DNA of 64,000 nucleotides from Scandinavium lactucae (GTDB lineage Bacteria > Pseudomonadota > Gammaproteobacteria > Enterobacterales > Enterobacteriaceae): the NCBI RefSeq assembly GCF_033843265.1, contig NZ_JAWXRD010000002.1, positions 124,001-188,000 on the forward strand. Reading direction: 5' to 3'. Position 1 is the stretch's first letter. The number at the start of each line of letters is the position of its first letter. Below the pieces are notes generated by a model. The model worked only from the letters and a program-made list of their open reading frames with translations, was not told the DNA's origin and searched no databases. Shown here piece by piece: positions 43,305-52,102 of this stretch. The translations under genes were made by a program, and so were the position numbers.

Positions 43305-45876
43305 AGCGGATCTCCGTCAGCGTGATTGCCTGTTGCAGGCTCTTTTCAGGCAGCGTGTAAGGCGCGCGGCACTGCGATCCCGCCCCCTGGCCCCACTGAA
43401 TCAACAGCTCACCGCGCAGCGGTAAACCACTTAAATAAATTTGTCCGTCGTCGCCCACCATGCTGGTCACGCCGCTGGTGTTCTCCCGGACCATCGCCCC
43501 GAATGGCACCGGCTGGTTACCCCGACGCACGGTTACCAACGCACGCACACCAATACGCGTATCGAATGCCGCACGCACGATAGCCCCTTCGGTCGGCACT
43601 ACGCTGCTGACGTTGTTTTCCACATCGGTGCTGTTACTCATGGTATTGGTGTCCAGCGCGATACGGTTGTAGCGGTAGACCGTGGCGTACGGCATGACCG
43701 CGTAACCGCGCCAGTCGGTTTTCACCCCGGTCTGGTTTTCGATGCTCACGCCGCTTGCACCCGGCGCTTTGATCAGCACGTTAGTGTCACCCAACGGCTG
43801 ACTGAAGGTGACACCATCGGCGTGAGCCAGAATGCCGCCTGCCGCCTGCCAGTTAAGGGAGTGCTGATCGCGGTCGTAGTTGTACGCCCCACTCAGCGTG
43901 CCGTAGGTCGCCTGCCAGTTAGCGCTGGCGCTGCCGGTGTAGCCGCGCCCGCTGGCGTTGCCCTGGGTCACGCTGTAACTGAGGTTGTTCCCTTCCAGTA
44001 GCGTGCCGCTGACGCCGCTCTGCCAACTGTTATCGCCATCGCTGTTGCGGCTGGCCGACACCGTGGCGTAGGCTCTGTCAAACGCGGAATCGCGGCGCTC
44101 TGCACCGTTGTTAAAGATGCTGAACGGCACCGACAGGTTGAATGATGCGATGCGGTCGGTGCCGGGGAGGCCAATCGATTTGTTCCACGACATCGACAAG
44201 GAATAGCTCACCCCGCGCCAGCCGCCGGAATAACCGACCTGATACCAGGTGTTGGTTTCATCCGAGCCCCAGTAGGTTTGCTCGCTGCCTGAGAGATACA
44301 ACGAGCCGTAGTCGCCGAGCTGCTGCGAGATGTTGGCCTGAAAACGCCCCTTTTTGTTCTGCGTCAGGTTGTGATAGCTGATGATGTCCGGCACACCGTT
44401 TTCATCTTTATCTTTGTCGCTGTACTGGTAACCACTCATGTTCTTCCACGTCGTATCGTCGAGGGTGAAGAATCCTTTGGTCGAGTAGCGATAGCCCAGC
44501 AGCTGGAAGTTGGTGCCGAAAGTATTCAGAGATTTGGCGTACAGAAAACGCAGCGATTGCCCGTCGTGGGTGCTGTCGTCCACCAGCCGACTGTGAGCAT
44601 GGGTGATGTCTACCGATACCGCCCCCCAGTCACCGAGGTTTTTGCCCAGCCCCAGCGCCACGGCGGTGTAGTTTTCTGACAGCTGCGTGCCGCCGTAAAC
44701 CGTATAGCCGCCGTTCAGGCCAGTAATCAGTGTGCCCTGAGCAAAGAAAGGCGTGTCCTGCTGACTGTTGCCGGAGCGGTAATCCCCGGCCACCAGGTCA
44801 TACTTCCAGCGCCCTTCACGCTGCAACAGCGGTACCGATGAATACGGCACGGTATAACGCTGCTGGCTGCCGTCTTTTTCATCCACCGTCACCTCCAGGT
44901 CACCGCTCGACGAGGTCGGGTTGAGATCGGTGATAGCGAATGCCCCACTCTGCACATAGCTTTGGTAGACCACATAGCCATTCTGGCGGATGGTGATTTT
45001 GGCTGGCGTGCGGGCGATACCACGCACCGTCGGTGCGAAGCCCTGCATACTGTCGGGGTACATGCTGTCGGAGGAGTAGAGGCGCGCCCCACGAAAGCCG
45101 ACGCTGTCGAACACATCGCTGCCGGTATTGCTGTCGCCGAGAACGATTTCGCTTTTCCACGGCACGATGGCCCGCTGTGCCCAGGTCGCCACGTTCCGCC
45201 AGCGGTTTTCCTTCTGGTTATTGTTGTTGGAATAGCTCCAGGTGCCGTTATTGCGCAGCCGCCACGGGCCGTAGTTCAGGCCGCTGGTCAGGTTCAGAAA
45301 GTAGCTGTCATCCTCGCTCCCCCGGTTGCCGCTGAAGCTGTAATTCGCCAGCAGGGCCGGAATGCCCTCATCCCACTCCTCCGGGGGAATGTAGCCGCGC
45401 GCACTGTTGAACATCGCCACCTGAGGCAGGCTGATGCTGAGCTTCAGGGCCGCAAAATCAAACAGCACCTCTGCACCCGGGATGGCTTTTTCCAGCGCCA
45501 CACAGGCGTCTTTGTCCGCTTTAGCCAGCAGGGGAAACGCCAGCGTGTTTACGCCGAGGCGCTTGAGCAGAGCAGGCGTCAGACACGGGGCTAACCCGCC
45601 CGCGGCGGGTTTGGTACCGTCGGCAGGTTCGAAGGGCAAATCCTGTGCGCCCACGAACTCCTCGTTACGCCAAATATCGACGCGATAAACCCCGGCTGCT
45701 TGCTGATGCCCTTTTTCAAAGCGCGACAGATCCGCTACGCCCGCCGCATCATCCGAGAGAAACGCCGGGTTAAAGTAGCTTTCTGCCTGCACGCCAGGGG
45801 CGAACGATAAGCCCGACAGCGCGAGCGTGAGCAGTTTTAGACGCGGGGGGCGTCGCGGGAGAGTGAGCACGTTCAT
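43294..45876 (-). CDS. fimD: FimD outer-membrane usher
   Basis: An 860-residue usher. Order: signal peptide (to GVQA), N-terminal chaperone-binding domain (SYFNPAFLSDDAAGVADLSRFEKG), 24-strand barrel with plug (RGIARTPAKITIRQNGYVVY), and C-terminal domains (DGQIYLSGLP, CRAPYTLPEKS). It exports and polymerises fimbrial subunits delivered by FimC. Full length compared with family members. Directly abuts fimC (one-base overlap). Confidence 0.95.
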   Translation of the reverse strand: MNVLTLPRRPPRLKLLTLALSGLSFAPGVQAESYFNPAFLSDDAAGVADLSRFEKGHQQAAGVYRVDIWRNEEFVGAQDLPFEPADGTKPAAGGLAPCLTPALLKRLGVNTLAFPLLAKADKDACVALEKAIPGAEVLFDFAALKLSISLPQVAMFNSARGYIPPEEWDEGIPALLANYSFSGNRGSEDDSYFLNLTSGLNYGPWRLRNNGTWSYSNNNNQKENRWRNVATWAQRAIVPWKSEIVLGDSNTGSDVFDSVGFRGARLYSSDSMYPDSMQGFAPTVRGIARTPAKITIRQNGYVVYQSYVQSGAFAITDLNPTSSSGDLEVTVDEKDGSQQRYTVPYSSVPLLQREGRWKYDLVAGDYRSGNSQQDTPFFAQGTLITGLNGGYTVYGGTQLSENYTAVALGLGKNLGDWGAVSVDITHAHSRLVDDSTHDGQSLRFLYAKSLNTFGTNFQLLGYRYSTKGFFTLDDTTWKNMSGYQYSDKDKDENGVPDIISYHNLTQNKKGRFQANISQQLGDYGSLYLSGSEQTYWGSDETNTWYQVGYSGGWRGVSYSLSMSWNKSIGLPGTDRIASFNLSVPFSIFNNGAERRDSAFDRAYATVSASRNSDGDNSWQSGVSGTLLEGNNLSYSVTQGNASGRGYTGSASANWQATYGTLSGAYNYDRDQHSLNWQAAGGILAHADGVTFSQPLGDTNVLIKAPGASGVSIENQTGVKTDWRGYAVMPYATVYRYNRIALDTNTMSNSTDVENNVSSVVPTEGAIVRAAFDTRIGVRALVTVRRGNQPVPFGAMVRENTSGVTSMVGDDGQIYLSGLPLRGELLIQWGQGAGSQCRAPYTLPEKSLQQAITLTEIRCEK

Positions 45877-46568
45877 TACAGATTCACACGACGGGCCGGC
45901 GTGATTGCCCCGTAGTCATTCACGCTCTGCCAGCTCAACGTGCCCTGAGCACCCGCGGGCAGCGTCACCGTGGCGCGACTTTTTGGCGCGATCATTACGT
46001 TATCGAGCTTTTTCCCTGCCAGCTGTAAATTGACCAGGGTGAGGTAATACGGGGATGGATTATTGATGTTGAGGGCTGACCCGCTACGGGTGAATGCCAG
46101 CTTCTCGAGCGCCTGTGTGGGCTGCATCTCAAGATTTTTCGGACGCACAAACAGCTTGATGCGCGACAGGATCGCCAACTGCAGCACGTTGCTGTTATCG
46201 CCGCTCTTTTTATCCATCGACGGGATCGCTTTCACGTTCAGGTAAAACAGTGTCTCTTTATCTGCCGCAAGCGTAGGCCCGGCGTAGATGATGCGCAGCG
46301 TGTTTTCACTGTCGGGTTCGCTGACGAACAGCGGCGGCGTGATGACGAAGGTTTTTTCTTTTTGACCGTGGGTGTTTTCAATCCACGCGTTAATCAGGTA
46401 GCGCTCTTGCTTGTTGCTATTGCTCAGCGCCAGCGAGGTTTGTTTGGCGTCGGCAGGGTAAATCACCCGGGTTGCACCCAGCGCGATGCCACCCGCCGCC
46501 TGAGCAGGCAGCGCACCGGTGAGCAGCAGCAATGAGAGTAAAATTGTTTTTTTAATTAAGCGGATCAT
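45876..46568 (-). CDS. fimC: FimC periplasmic chaperone
   Basis: A 230-residue pilus chaperone, the same length as Salmonella FimC. Signal peptide to AQA, then two Ig-like domains. Family marks: GATRVIYPADAKQTSLALSN, the subunit-binding Arg and Lys, PPLFVSEPDSENTLRI, and NPSPYYLTLVNL. Start ATG 46568 has an AGGT site; the longer frame from 46640 overlaps fimI and adds a non-signal stretch. Confidence 0.93.
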   Translation of the reverse strand: MIRLIKKTILLSLLLLTGALPAQAAGGIALGATRVIYPADAKQTSLALSNSNKQERYLINAWIENTHGQKEKTFVITPPLFVSEPDSENTLRIIYAGPTLAADKETLFYLNVKAIPSMDKKSGDNSNVLQLAILSRIKLFVRPKNLEMQPTQALEKLAFTRSGSALNINNPSPYYLTLVNLQLAGKKLDNVMIAPKSRATVTLPAGAQGTLSWQSVNDYGAITPARRVNL

Positions 46569-46611
46569 AACCCATTTACCTGTTTTCTTATTTTCTGACA
46601 GCGTCTGATAT

Positions 46612-47157
46612 TTACGGATAAACGAGGGTAAACCAGACATCGGTGAGTAAATTCCCTGGTACTAGCGGCAATGAAATAACGCGATAACGGGCACTGAAAT
46701 GTAAAATCATTTCTTTAGCGGTTATCGGGAAATAATGTTCAGGCGGTGCGTTAGGAATAATAAGTTTTTGTTGCCCATCAAATAGCGCCAGCCCCAAACC
46801 GCTTTCCCCAGGCATACCGGTGGCTTTGGCCGAGGCGACAAAAACCTGCGGGTCTTCCGCCGGGCTCAGGCCCTGAAAGCTCACGCCGACCAGGCTTGCA
46901 ATATCGGGGCGACACTCGACGAGATGGAGCGAGAACGGCACGGTCACAGTGGAAAAGGAGCCCACTTCACCGAAGGTATTACTGCGGTACTGGCCCATTT
47001 CGACGCGCAGTTCCTGGCTTTCCTGCGCCACGGCACAGGCGCTGTTGACCAGTTCGCCGCGCAGCTGAACGCGCCCACCGTCCACCACAACCCTGTGGCT
47101 GAAGGCGGGGAATGCAGCCAAAATCATCAATGCCAGCAGCGGCAACGTCCGTATCAT
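46612..47157 (-). CDS. fimI: FimI fimbrial protein
   Basis: A 181-residue pilin-like protein between fimA and fimC, as in Salmonella and E. coli. Signal peptide to AFS, then a pilin domain with the Cys pair (NSACAVAQES and LVECRPD) and the donor-strand sequence GGRVQLRGELV similar to FimA. The closing motif differs (DVWFTLVYP). FimI is thought to stop rod growth or anchor the rod at the usher. Confidence 0.88.
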   Translation of the reverse strand: MIRTLPLLALMILAAFPAFSHRVVVDGGRVQLRGELVNSACAVAQESQELRVEMGQYRSNTFGEVGSFSTVTVPFSLHLVECRPDIASLVGVSFQGLSPAEDPQVFVASAKATGMPGESGLGLALFDGQQKLIIPNAPPEHYFPITAKEMILHFSARYRVISLPLVPGNLLTDVWFTLVYP

Positions 47158-47227
47158 GTTGACTTCCCGGGAGTCTGAAAACGAGCCTCATCCCTGAGGC
47201 AATGCTCATCCTGAGCGCGACGAGGTC

Positions 47228-47779
47228 TTACTCGTATTTCATAACGAAGGTTGCATCAGCGTTAGCCTGGCCCGGCGCAGTCGTGTCGGCAGTGGCTTTA
47301 TAACGTGCGCTGAAGTGCAGGGTGTTGGTGCCTTCGGTCAGGTTCTGCGCGGCAGAGAATGCGCTGCCGTTCGGTGCCAGAGTGGCGGATGCGTTATCCA
47401 GAATTTCGATACCTACGCCTGACGCGGTGTCGGCGTTGTTACCGGAAGCCACGGCCAGCAGGGTGTTGTCTTTGGCATCAATCTGGCCCGAGAACGCAAC
47501 AGCAGCGGTCGCTGCCACGGCAGGATCACAGTCGTTCAGCACGATAGTGAACGGGATTTTCGCCGAGGTATCACCGGTTTTTGCGAAAGACGCGGTGCGG
47601 TACTGGCCCAGGTTGACTTCCTGATTAGAGGAGTCCGTGCTGACGGCACAGGCGGCGTTAACCAGCTCGCCTTTAAAATGCACGGTACCGCCGTTTACGC
47701 TAGTGGCATCGGCATGCACTGCGCCCGCAAACAGACCCAGAGTAGCGACCAGAGACGCAGCGATTTTGCTAACTTTCAT
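47228..47779 (-). CDS. fimA: FimA major type 1 fimbrial subunit
   Basis: A 183-residue major pilin: signal peptide to VHA, donor strand GGTVHFKGELVNAACAV, disulfide Cys in NAACAVSTD and LNDCDPAVA, and the C-terminal ADATFVMKYE. Forms the fimbrial rod. First gene of fimAICDHF, with an AAGGAAA site before the ATG. Presumably activated by FimZ from the other end of the cluster; no invertible-element repeats are seen. Confidence 0.95.
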   Translation of the reverse strand: MKVSKIAASLVATLGLFAGAVHADATSVNGGTVHFKGELVNAACAVSTDSSNQEVNLGQYRTASFAKTGDTSAKIPFTIVLNDCDPAVAATAAVAFSGQIDAKDNTLLAVASGNNADTASGVGIEILDNASATLAPNGSAFSAAQNLTEGTNTLHFSARYKATADTTAPGQANADATFVMKYE

Positions 47780-48140
47780 GATTTTTCCTTGATGATTTAT
47801 CTAATTATTCACGGCGAAGAAACTATCCGAAAATAAGTTTCGTCGTTCCTTCAACACTGAACGGAAATATGGCCCGCAGCAGTAGCACTAAATTAAACAA
47901 TTCGCCTGATGCAAAATACGTATAAAAGCTGCGATCGCGTTCAGCTGCGTCCTAATAAGAATTAAGAAATGACTGCATTAAGATTAACCACCAAGAAAAG
48001 TCCTATGATCCGGAGGGGTTTTAGCTCGCCTCCAGACCTGTACGCCAGAAAAACGTAAACGGTGACTGACATCACGCCCGGCTTCTGACAAAATATAGGC
48101 ATCCCCCCTTTCGAACTCGACAGACGGAATCTTCTCTCTG
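47780..48140. other. 361-base divergent region between fimA and folD
   Basis: No gene seen. On the fimA side the leader contains an imperfect hairpin (GAAACT / AGTTTC core, 47819-47841, extended past one mismatch). On the folD side TATGAT at 48004 may be a -10. No fimS-type inverted repeats found. Confidence 0.45.
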
Positions 48141-49007
48141 ATGGCAGCAAAGATTATTGACGGTAAAACGATTGCGCAGCAGGTACGCTCTGAGGTCGCG
48201 GAAAAAGTGAAGGCGCGAATTGACGCCGGAAAACGCGCCCCTGGATTAGCGGTTGTGCTGGTCGGCAGCAATCCTGCGTCGCAAATTTATGTCGGCAGCA
48301 AACGCAAAGCGTGTGAAGAAGTGGGCTTCATCTCCCGCTCTTACGATCTGCCGGAAACCACGCTTGAAGCCGAGCTGCTGGAACTTATCGATACCCTTAA
48401 CGCCGACGACACCATCGACGGCATTCTGGTTCAGCTTCCGCTGCCCGCTGGAATTGATAACGTTAAAGTGCTTGAGCGAATTGCCCCCGATAAAGACGTC
48501 GACGGTTTCCATCCGTACAACGTTGGCCGCCTGTGCCAGCGTGCGCCACGTCTGCGCCCTTGCACCCCACGCGGGATTGTGACGCTGCTTGAGCGTTACA
48601 ATATCGATACTTATGGGCTGAATGCGGTCATTATCGGCGCATCCAATATCGTCGGTCGCCCGATGAGCATGGAACTGCTGCTCGCTGGCTGCACCACCAC
48701 CGTGACCCATCGCTTCACCAAAAATCTGCGCCAGCACGTTGAGAATGCCGATCTGTTAGTCGTGGCGGTCGGTAAACCGGGCTTTATTCCAGGTGAGTGG
48801 ATCAAAGAAGGCGCGATTGTGGTCGATGTCGGGATTAACCGTCTCGAAAGCGGGAAAGTGGTTGGCGATGTGATTTTTGACGATGCCGCTGCGCGCGCGT
48901 CGTATATTACGCCAGTACCCGGAGGCGTTGGCCCGATGACCGTGGCAACGCTAATCCAGAACACGCTGCAGGCGTGTGAAGAATATCATGATGTTAAGGA
49001 CGTATAA
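48141..49007 (+). CDS. folD: Bifunctional methylenetetrahydrofolate dehydrogenase/cyclohydrolase
   Basis: A 288-residue FolD, same length as E. coli. It oxidises 5,10-methylene-THF with NADP+ and hydrolyses the product to 10-formyl-THF for purine and formyl-Met synthesis. Signatures: VGSNPASQIYVGSKRKACEEVG with the catalytic Lys, VQLPLP, DKDVDGFHPYNVGRL, and GASNIVGRPMSMELL with PVPGGVGPMTVA for NADP binding. Two bases separate it from ybcJ. Confidence 0.97.
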   Translation: MAAKIIDGKTIAQQVRSEVAEKVKARIDAGKRAPGLAVVLVGSNPASQIYVGSKRKACEEVGFISRSYDLPETTLEAELLELIDTLNADDTIDGILVQLPLPAGIDNVKVLERIAPDKDVDGFHPYNVGRLCQRAPRLRPCTPRGIVTLLERYNIDTYGLNAVIIGASNIVGRPMSMELLLAGCTTTVTHRFTKNLRQHVENADLLVVAVGKPGFIPGEWIKEGAIVVDVGINRLESGKVVGDVIFDDAAARASYITPVPGGVGPMTVATLIQNTLQACEEYHDVKDV

Positions 49008-49009
49008 GA

Positions 49010-49222
49010 ATGGCCACTTTTTCTTTAGGCAAACACCCGCACGTTGAACTGTGCGATCTCCTGAAACTCGAAGGCTGGAGCGAAAGCGGTGCGCAGGCGA
49101 AAATCGTCATCGCTGACGGTTTGGTTCGCGTCGACGGTGAAATCGAAACCCGTAAACGCTGCAAAATCGTTGCCGGTCAGACCGTGAGCTTCGCCGGACA
49201 GAGTATTACCGTTATCGCCTGA
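49010..49222 (+). CDS. ybcJ: S4-domain RNA-binding protein YbcJ
   Basis: A 70-residue protein consisting of one S4-like RNA-binding domain (FLxL pattern with LLKLEGWSESGAQAKIVIAD, then VRVDGEIETRKRCKI). Lies directly after folD as in E. coli and is likely co-transcribed. Thought to bind structured RNA; role not established. Confidence 0.93.
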   Translation: MATFSLGKHPHVELCDLLKLEGWSESGAQAKIVIADGLVRVDGEIETRKRCKIVAGQTVSFAGQSITVIA

Positions 49223-49232
49223 TAGCCGTTTT

Positions 49233-49261
49233 GTGCCCGGCGGCACTCTGTTTGCCGGGCC
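49233..49261. repeat. Single REP-like hairpin after ybcJ
   Basis: GCCCGGC / GCCGGGC seven-base stem within a REP-type sequence, ten bases after the ybcJ stop. May serve as transcript end. Confidence 0.6.
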
Positions 49262-49370
49262 GACGCAACGCATTCCCCTCCTCTTAATTATCGATCGACT
49301 TCAAAGAATCATCATTTCCTCTGACGACATGTGAAATTTAAGTTGCATGCCGAGTACACTTCTTAGACGA

Positions 49371-49403
49371 TAAGTAGAACGTTCTACTAAAACGTTCTAC
49401 TTA
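49371..49403. promoter_or_regulatory. Strong palindromic operator before PTS gene
   Basis: Perfect 13-base arms TAAGTAGAACGTT and AACGTTCTACTTA with a seven-base spacer. Nested inside is the perfect 16-base palindrome AGTAGAACGTTCTACT (49373-49388), which has the central CG usual for LacI-family operators. Lies 55 bases before the PTS start and probably binds the LacI protein encoded downstream. Confidence 0.75.
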
Positions 49404-49457
49404 CAATAACAGCACGTCATAAGTGCATCTCAGGGTCTCAGGTCGGGGGAAAACAGC

Positions 49458-50957
49458 ATGAGTCTGTTCTCAGGTTTTGTTAAATCTTTGTCAAAATTAT
49501 CCATGATTGGTCGCGCGTTAATGCTGCCAATTTCATTGCTGCCTGCGGCCGGTCTGCTGCTGGCGTTCGGTGATAAATTCCATCTGCCGTTAATGATGAA
49601 CGCCGGGGGCGTTATCTTCGATAACCTGCCGATGCTGTTCGCCATCGGTTCCGCCGTGGGGCTGGCATCTGAATCGGGGATTGCCGCGTTGTCTGCTGCG
49701 GTGTCGGTGTTTATTACCAACATCACCATCAGCACGGTGCTGAGCATTACGCCAGAGATGGCCTCTCAGGGCGGAAAATACGCGATGGTGGTCGGCATTC
49801 CGACCCTGCAAATGGGCGTTTTCGGCGGCCTGATTTGCGGCGTGCTCGCCGCATGGTGCTACAACCGCTTCCATCAGATGCAGCTCCCGGAATTCCTGGG
49901 CTTCTTCTCTGGGAAGCGCTTTGTGGCCATCGCCACCGCCTTCCTGTCATTCCTCATGGGTCTGCTGCTGCCGTACATCTGGTCGCATATTCAGTCGGGA
50001 ATTGATGCCCTGTCCGTGGTGGTCAACGGCGATAACCAGGCGGCATCAACCTTTATCTTCGGCCTCGTTGAACGCGCACTGATCCCACTCGGCCTGCACC
50101 ATATCTGGTATCCGTCGTTCTGGTACTCCTTCGGGGATTACACCACCCAGGCAGGCCAGGTGATTCATGGCGACCAAACCATTTGGTTCAAAATGCTGGA
50201 AGAAGGCGTGAAATCCTTTAGCAGCGATAGCTACCAGAATGCCGGTAAATTCATGCAGGGCGAGTTCCCGCTGATGCTGTTCGCGCTGCCCGCAGCCTGT
50301 CTGGCGATGTACCATGAAGCGCATACCGCCAACAAAAAAATCGCGGCTGGTATTCTGTTCTCCGCGGCACTGACCTGTTTCCTGACCGGGATAACCGAAC
50401 CGGTCGAATTTACCTTCATCTTTGTGGCACCGATCCTGTATGTGTTCAACGCCATCATGGCGGGCCTGGCGTACATGACCATGTATCTGATGCACGCCCA
50501 TATCGCGAAATCCTTCTCCGCCGGTTTCATCGACTATCTGTCGTTTGGCATCCTGCCGTCGTTCAACGGTTACCAGACTAACTTCCTCAGCGCGGTGATT
50601 ATCGGCATCCCAATGGGGCTGATTTACTACTTCACCTTCCGCTTTGTTATCCGCCGCTTTGATGTGAAAACGCCGGGCCGTACCAGCGTCACCGCCAATG
50701 CGAATGATAAAACGGACACCGAGCTGGCGACGGAAATTATCAGCCTGCTGGGCGGCGCGCAGAATATCGACTCCGTCGGTTCCTGTATCACCCGTCTGCG
50801 TCTGGAAGTCGCGAAAAGCGATATCGTGGATAAAGATGGCCTGAATGCGGTCGGGGCGCGTGGCGTGGTCTTCGTCGGCGATACCGGTATTCAGGTAATT
50901 TTTGGTGCCCGGGCGCAATTTATCGCACAAACCATGTCGACGATGATTGGCAAATAA
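49458..50957 (+). CDS. Glucose-family PTS permease EIICB
   Basis: A 499-residue PTS permease of the glucose/N-acetylglucosamine/maltose class. Residues 1-390 form the membrane EIIC domain, with the GITEPVEFTFIF signature. After a linker, residues about 415-499 form EIIB with the phosphorylated Cys443 in SVGSCITRLRLEV. It has no EIIA, so it would use a EIIA-Glc-type partner. Differs from the main PtsG in gene context. Controlled by a palindromic operator and a LacI regulator encoded directly downstream, which points to a specific sugar; neither MalX nor PtsG itself is a convincing match from memory. Confidence 0.9.
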   Translation: MSLFSGFVKSLSKLSMIGRALMLPISLLPAAGLLLAFGDKFHLPLMMNAGGVIFDNLPMLFAIGSAVGLASESGIAALSAAVSVFITNITISTVLSITPEMASQGGKYAMVVGIPTLQMGVFGGLICGVLAAWCYNRFHQMQLPEFLGFFSGKRFVAIATAFLSFLMGLLLPYIWSHIQSGIDALSVVVNGDNQAASTFIFGLVERALIPLGLHHIWYPSFWYSFGDYTTQAGQVIHGDQTIWFKMLEEGVKSFSSDSYQNAGKFMQGEFPLMLFALPAACLAMYHEAHTANKKIAAGILFSAALTCFLTGITEPVEFTFIFVAPILYVFNAIMAGLAYMTMYLMHAHIAKSFSAGFIDYLSFGILPSFNGYQTNFLSAVIIGIPMGLIYYFTFRFVIRRFDVKTPGRTSVTANANDKTDTELATEIISLLGGAQNIDSVGSCITRLRLEVAKSDIVDKDGLNAVGARGVVFVGDTGIQVIFGARAQFIAQTMSTMIGK

Positions 50958-50977
50958 GCGGAAGATGGTACGCTGTC

Positions 50978-51007
50978 CAACGTCTCCTGCCCATGCGGGG
51001 GACGTTG
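50978..51007 (+). terminator. Hairpin between PTS gene and lacI-type gene
   Basis: Ten-base stem CAACGTCTCC / GGGGACGTTG (one G-T pair) with a ten-base loop, not followed by a T-tract. Probably reduces read-through into the regulator gene. Confidence 0.5.
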
Positions 51008-51048
51008 TGTTATCTGGCTGATTGTGGCGGTTTTTTCAGGGAGCAGGT

Positions 51049-52065
51049 TTGAAAAAAGTCAGCATTATCGATGTGGCAAAACAAGCGGGCGTGTCGGTCT
51101 CCACCGTCTCGCTGGTTCTGCGCCAGAAGGGAAAAATATCCGACGCCACCATTGAGAAAGTTCAGGCGGCGATGAGCCAGCTCGGCTACGTGCATAACGT
51201 TGCCGCCGCCAACCTGCGTTCCAATACTTCCAATCTGATTGGCCTTATCCTGCGTGATTTCAGCGACAGCTTCTCCATCAAAGTGATGGCAAGCGTGGTT
51301 CAGGAGCTGGAAAAACAAGGATTTATGGTGTTTCTCGGTCAGCCACAGGACGACAGAGCAAGCCTCGAACGCTGCCTGTTATCGTTTAAACAACAGGGCG
51401 TGGCTGGCGTTATCTATCTGGCGTCCGACACCACGCGCCCCACGTTGCCTGAGTTAGTGCGCCAGTGCCCTTTGCCGCTGGTCGTTGTGTCCCAGTCGCT
51501 GATGGAAGAAAACTGTAATCTGGTGATGCGCGATAACCGCCAGGCCGCCAACCTCGCGACCCGTTATCTGATAGAACGCGGACACCGCAGCATCGGCTAC
51601 ATCGGTGGGCAGGTCGATTGCCTGATTCGCCAACAACGGTTGCAGGGTTTTCGCAGCGCGCTGGTGCAAAGCGGCATGGTGTATAAAGAGGATTCGGCCC
51701 CGGCGTGCAGTGATGATACCCATGCTGCCAGCATCGCCACCCGCCAGTTGCTGGAGAAAAACAACACCCTCACCGCCCTGCTCTGCCATTCACCGGATGC
51801 GATGATCGGCTGCATCAACGGCATTCATCAGGTGGGGCGTACTATCGGTAAAGACGTATTTCTCACCCAACAGGTCGCGCTGATAGGCTTTGAAGATATG
51901 TTGCACGTGAATCTCACCTCGCCGTCGTTTACCTACGTCTCCTCCGCCAGTGAAGAAACGGGCCGACAGGCTGCCGGATTGATTATCAGAAAGCTGAAAG
52001 AACCTGAATTGCAGACGCAAAAGATAACGCTTTCCGGGCAACTGGTGGCGCGGGAATCAGCATAA
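51049..52065 (+). CDS. LacI-family regulator of the PTS gene (MalI-like)
   Basis: A 338-residue LacI-type regulator. Head: VSIIDVAKQAGVSVSTVSLVLRQKG. Effector domain: LIGLILRDFSDSFSIKVMAS, GHRSIGYIGGQ, and LLCHSPDAMIGCING. From memory the head is close to MalI. The start is probably TTG at 51049, which has an AGGGAG site eight bases upstream and gives the normal LacI N-terminus; an upstream GTG at 51022 adds nine unrelated residues. It likely represses the PTS gene through the 49371-49403 palindrome. Confidence 0.88.
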   Translation: MKKVSIIDVAKQAGVSVSTVSLVLRQKGKISDATIEKVQAAMSQLGYVHNVAAANLRSNTSNLIGLILRDFSDSFSIKVMASVVQELEKQGFMVFLGQPQDDRASLERCLLSFKQQGVAGVIYLASDTTRPTLPELVRQCPLPLVVVSQSLMEENCNLVMRDNRQAANLATRYLIERGHRSIGYIGGQVDCLIRQQRLQGFRSALVQSGMVYKEDSAPACSDDTHAASIATRQLLEKNNTLTALLCHSPDAMIGCINGIHQVGRTIGKDVFLTQQVALIGFEDMLHVNLTSPSFTYVSSASEETGRQAAGLIIRKLKEPELQTQKITLSGQLVARESA

Positions 52066-52069
52066 AAAA

Positions 52070-52090
52070 ATGCCCGAGCAGCTCGGGCAT
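52070..52090. terminator. Bidirectional terminator between lacI-type and FKBP genes
   Basis: ATGCCCGAG / CTCGGGCAT stem with a three-base loop, flanked by a run of A on the left, so the minus strand reads hairpin then TTTTTTT. Strong terminator for the FKBP gene. Confidence 0.85.
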
Positions 52091-52102
52091 TAAAACAGTG
52101 GA

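Noticed and set aside
47780..48140. Invertible fimS-type promoter switch
   Set aside because: No matching short inverted repeats at the needed distance and no fimB/fimE-type recombinase gene; the cluster is the FimZ-controlled kind.
49458..52065. malX/malI pair
   Set aside because: The regulator head is MalI-like, but the permease resembles the glucose branch more than MalX, no malY is present, and the regulator lies downstream instead of divergent.
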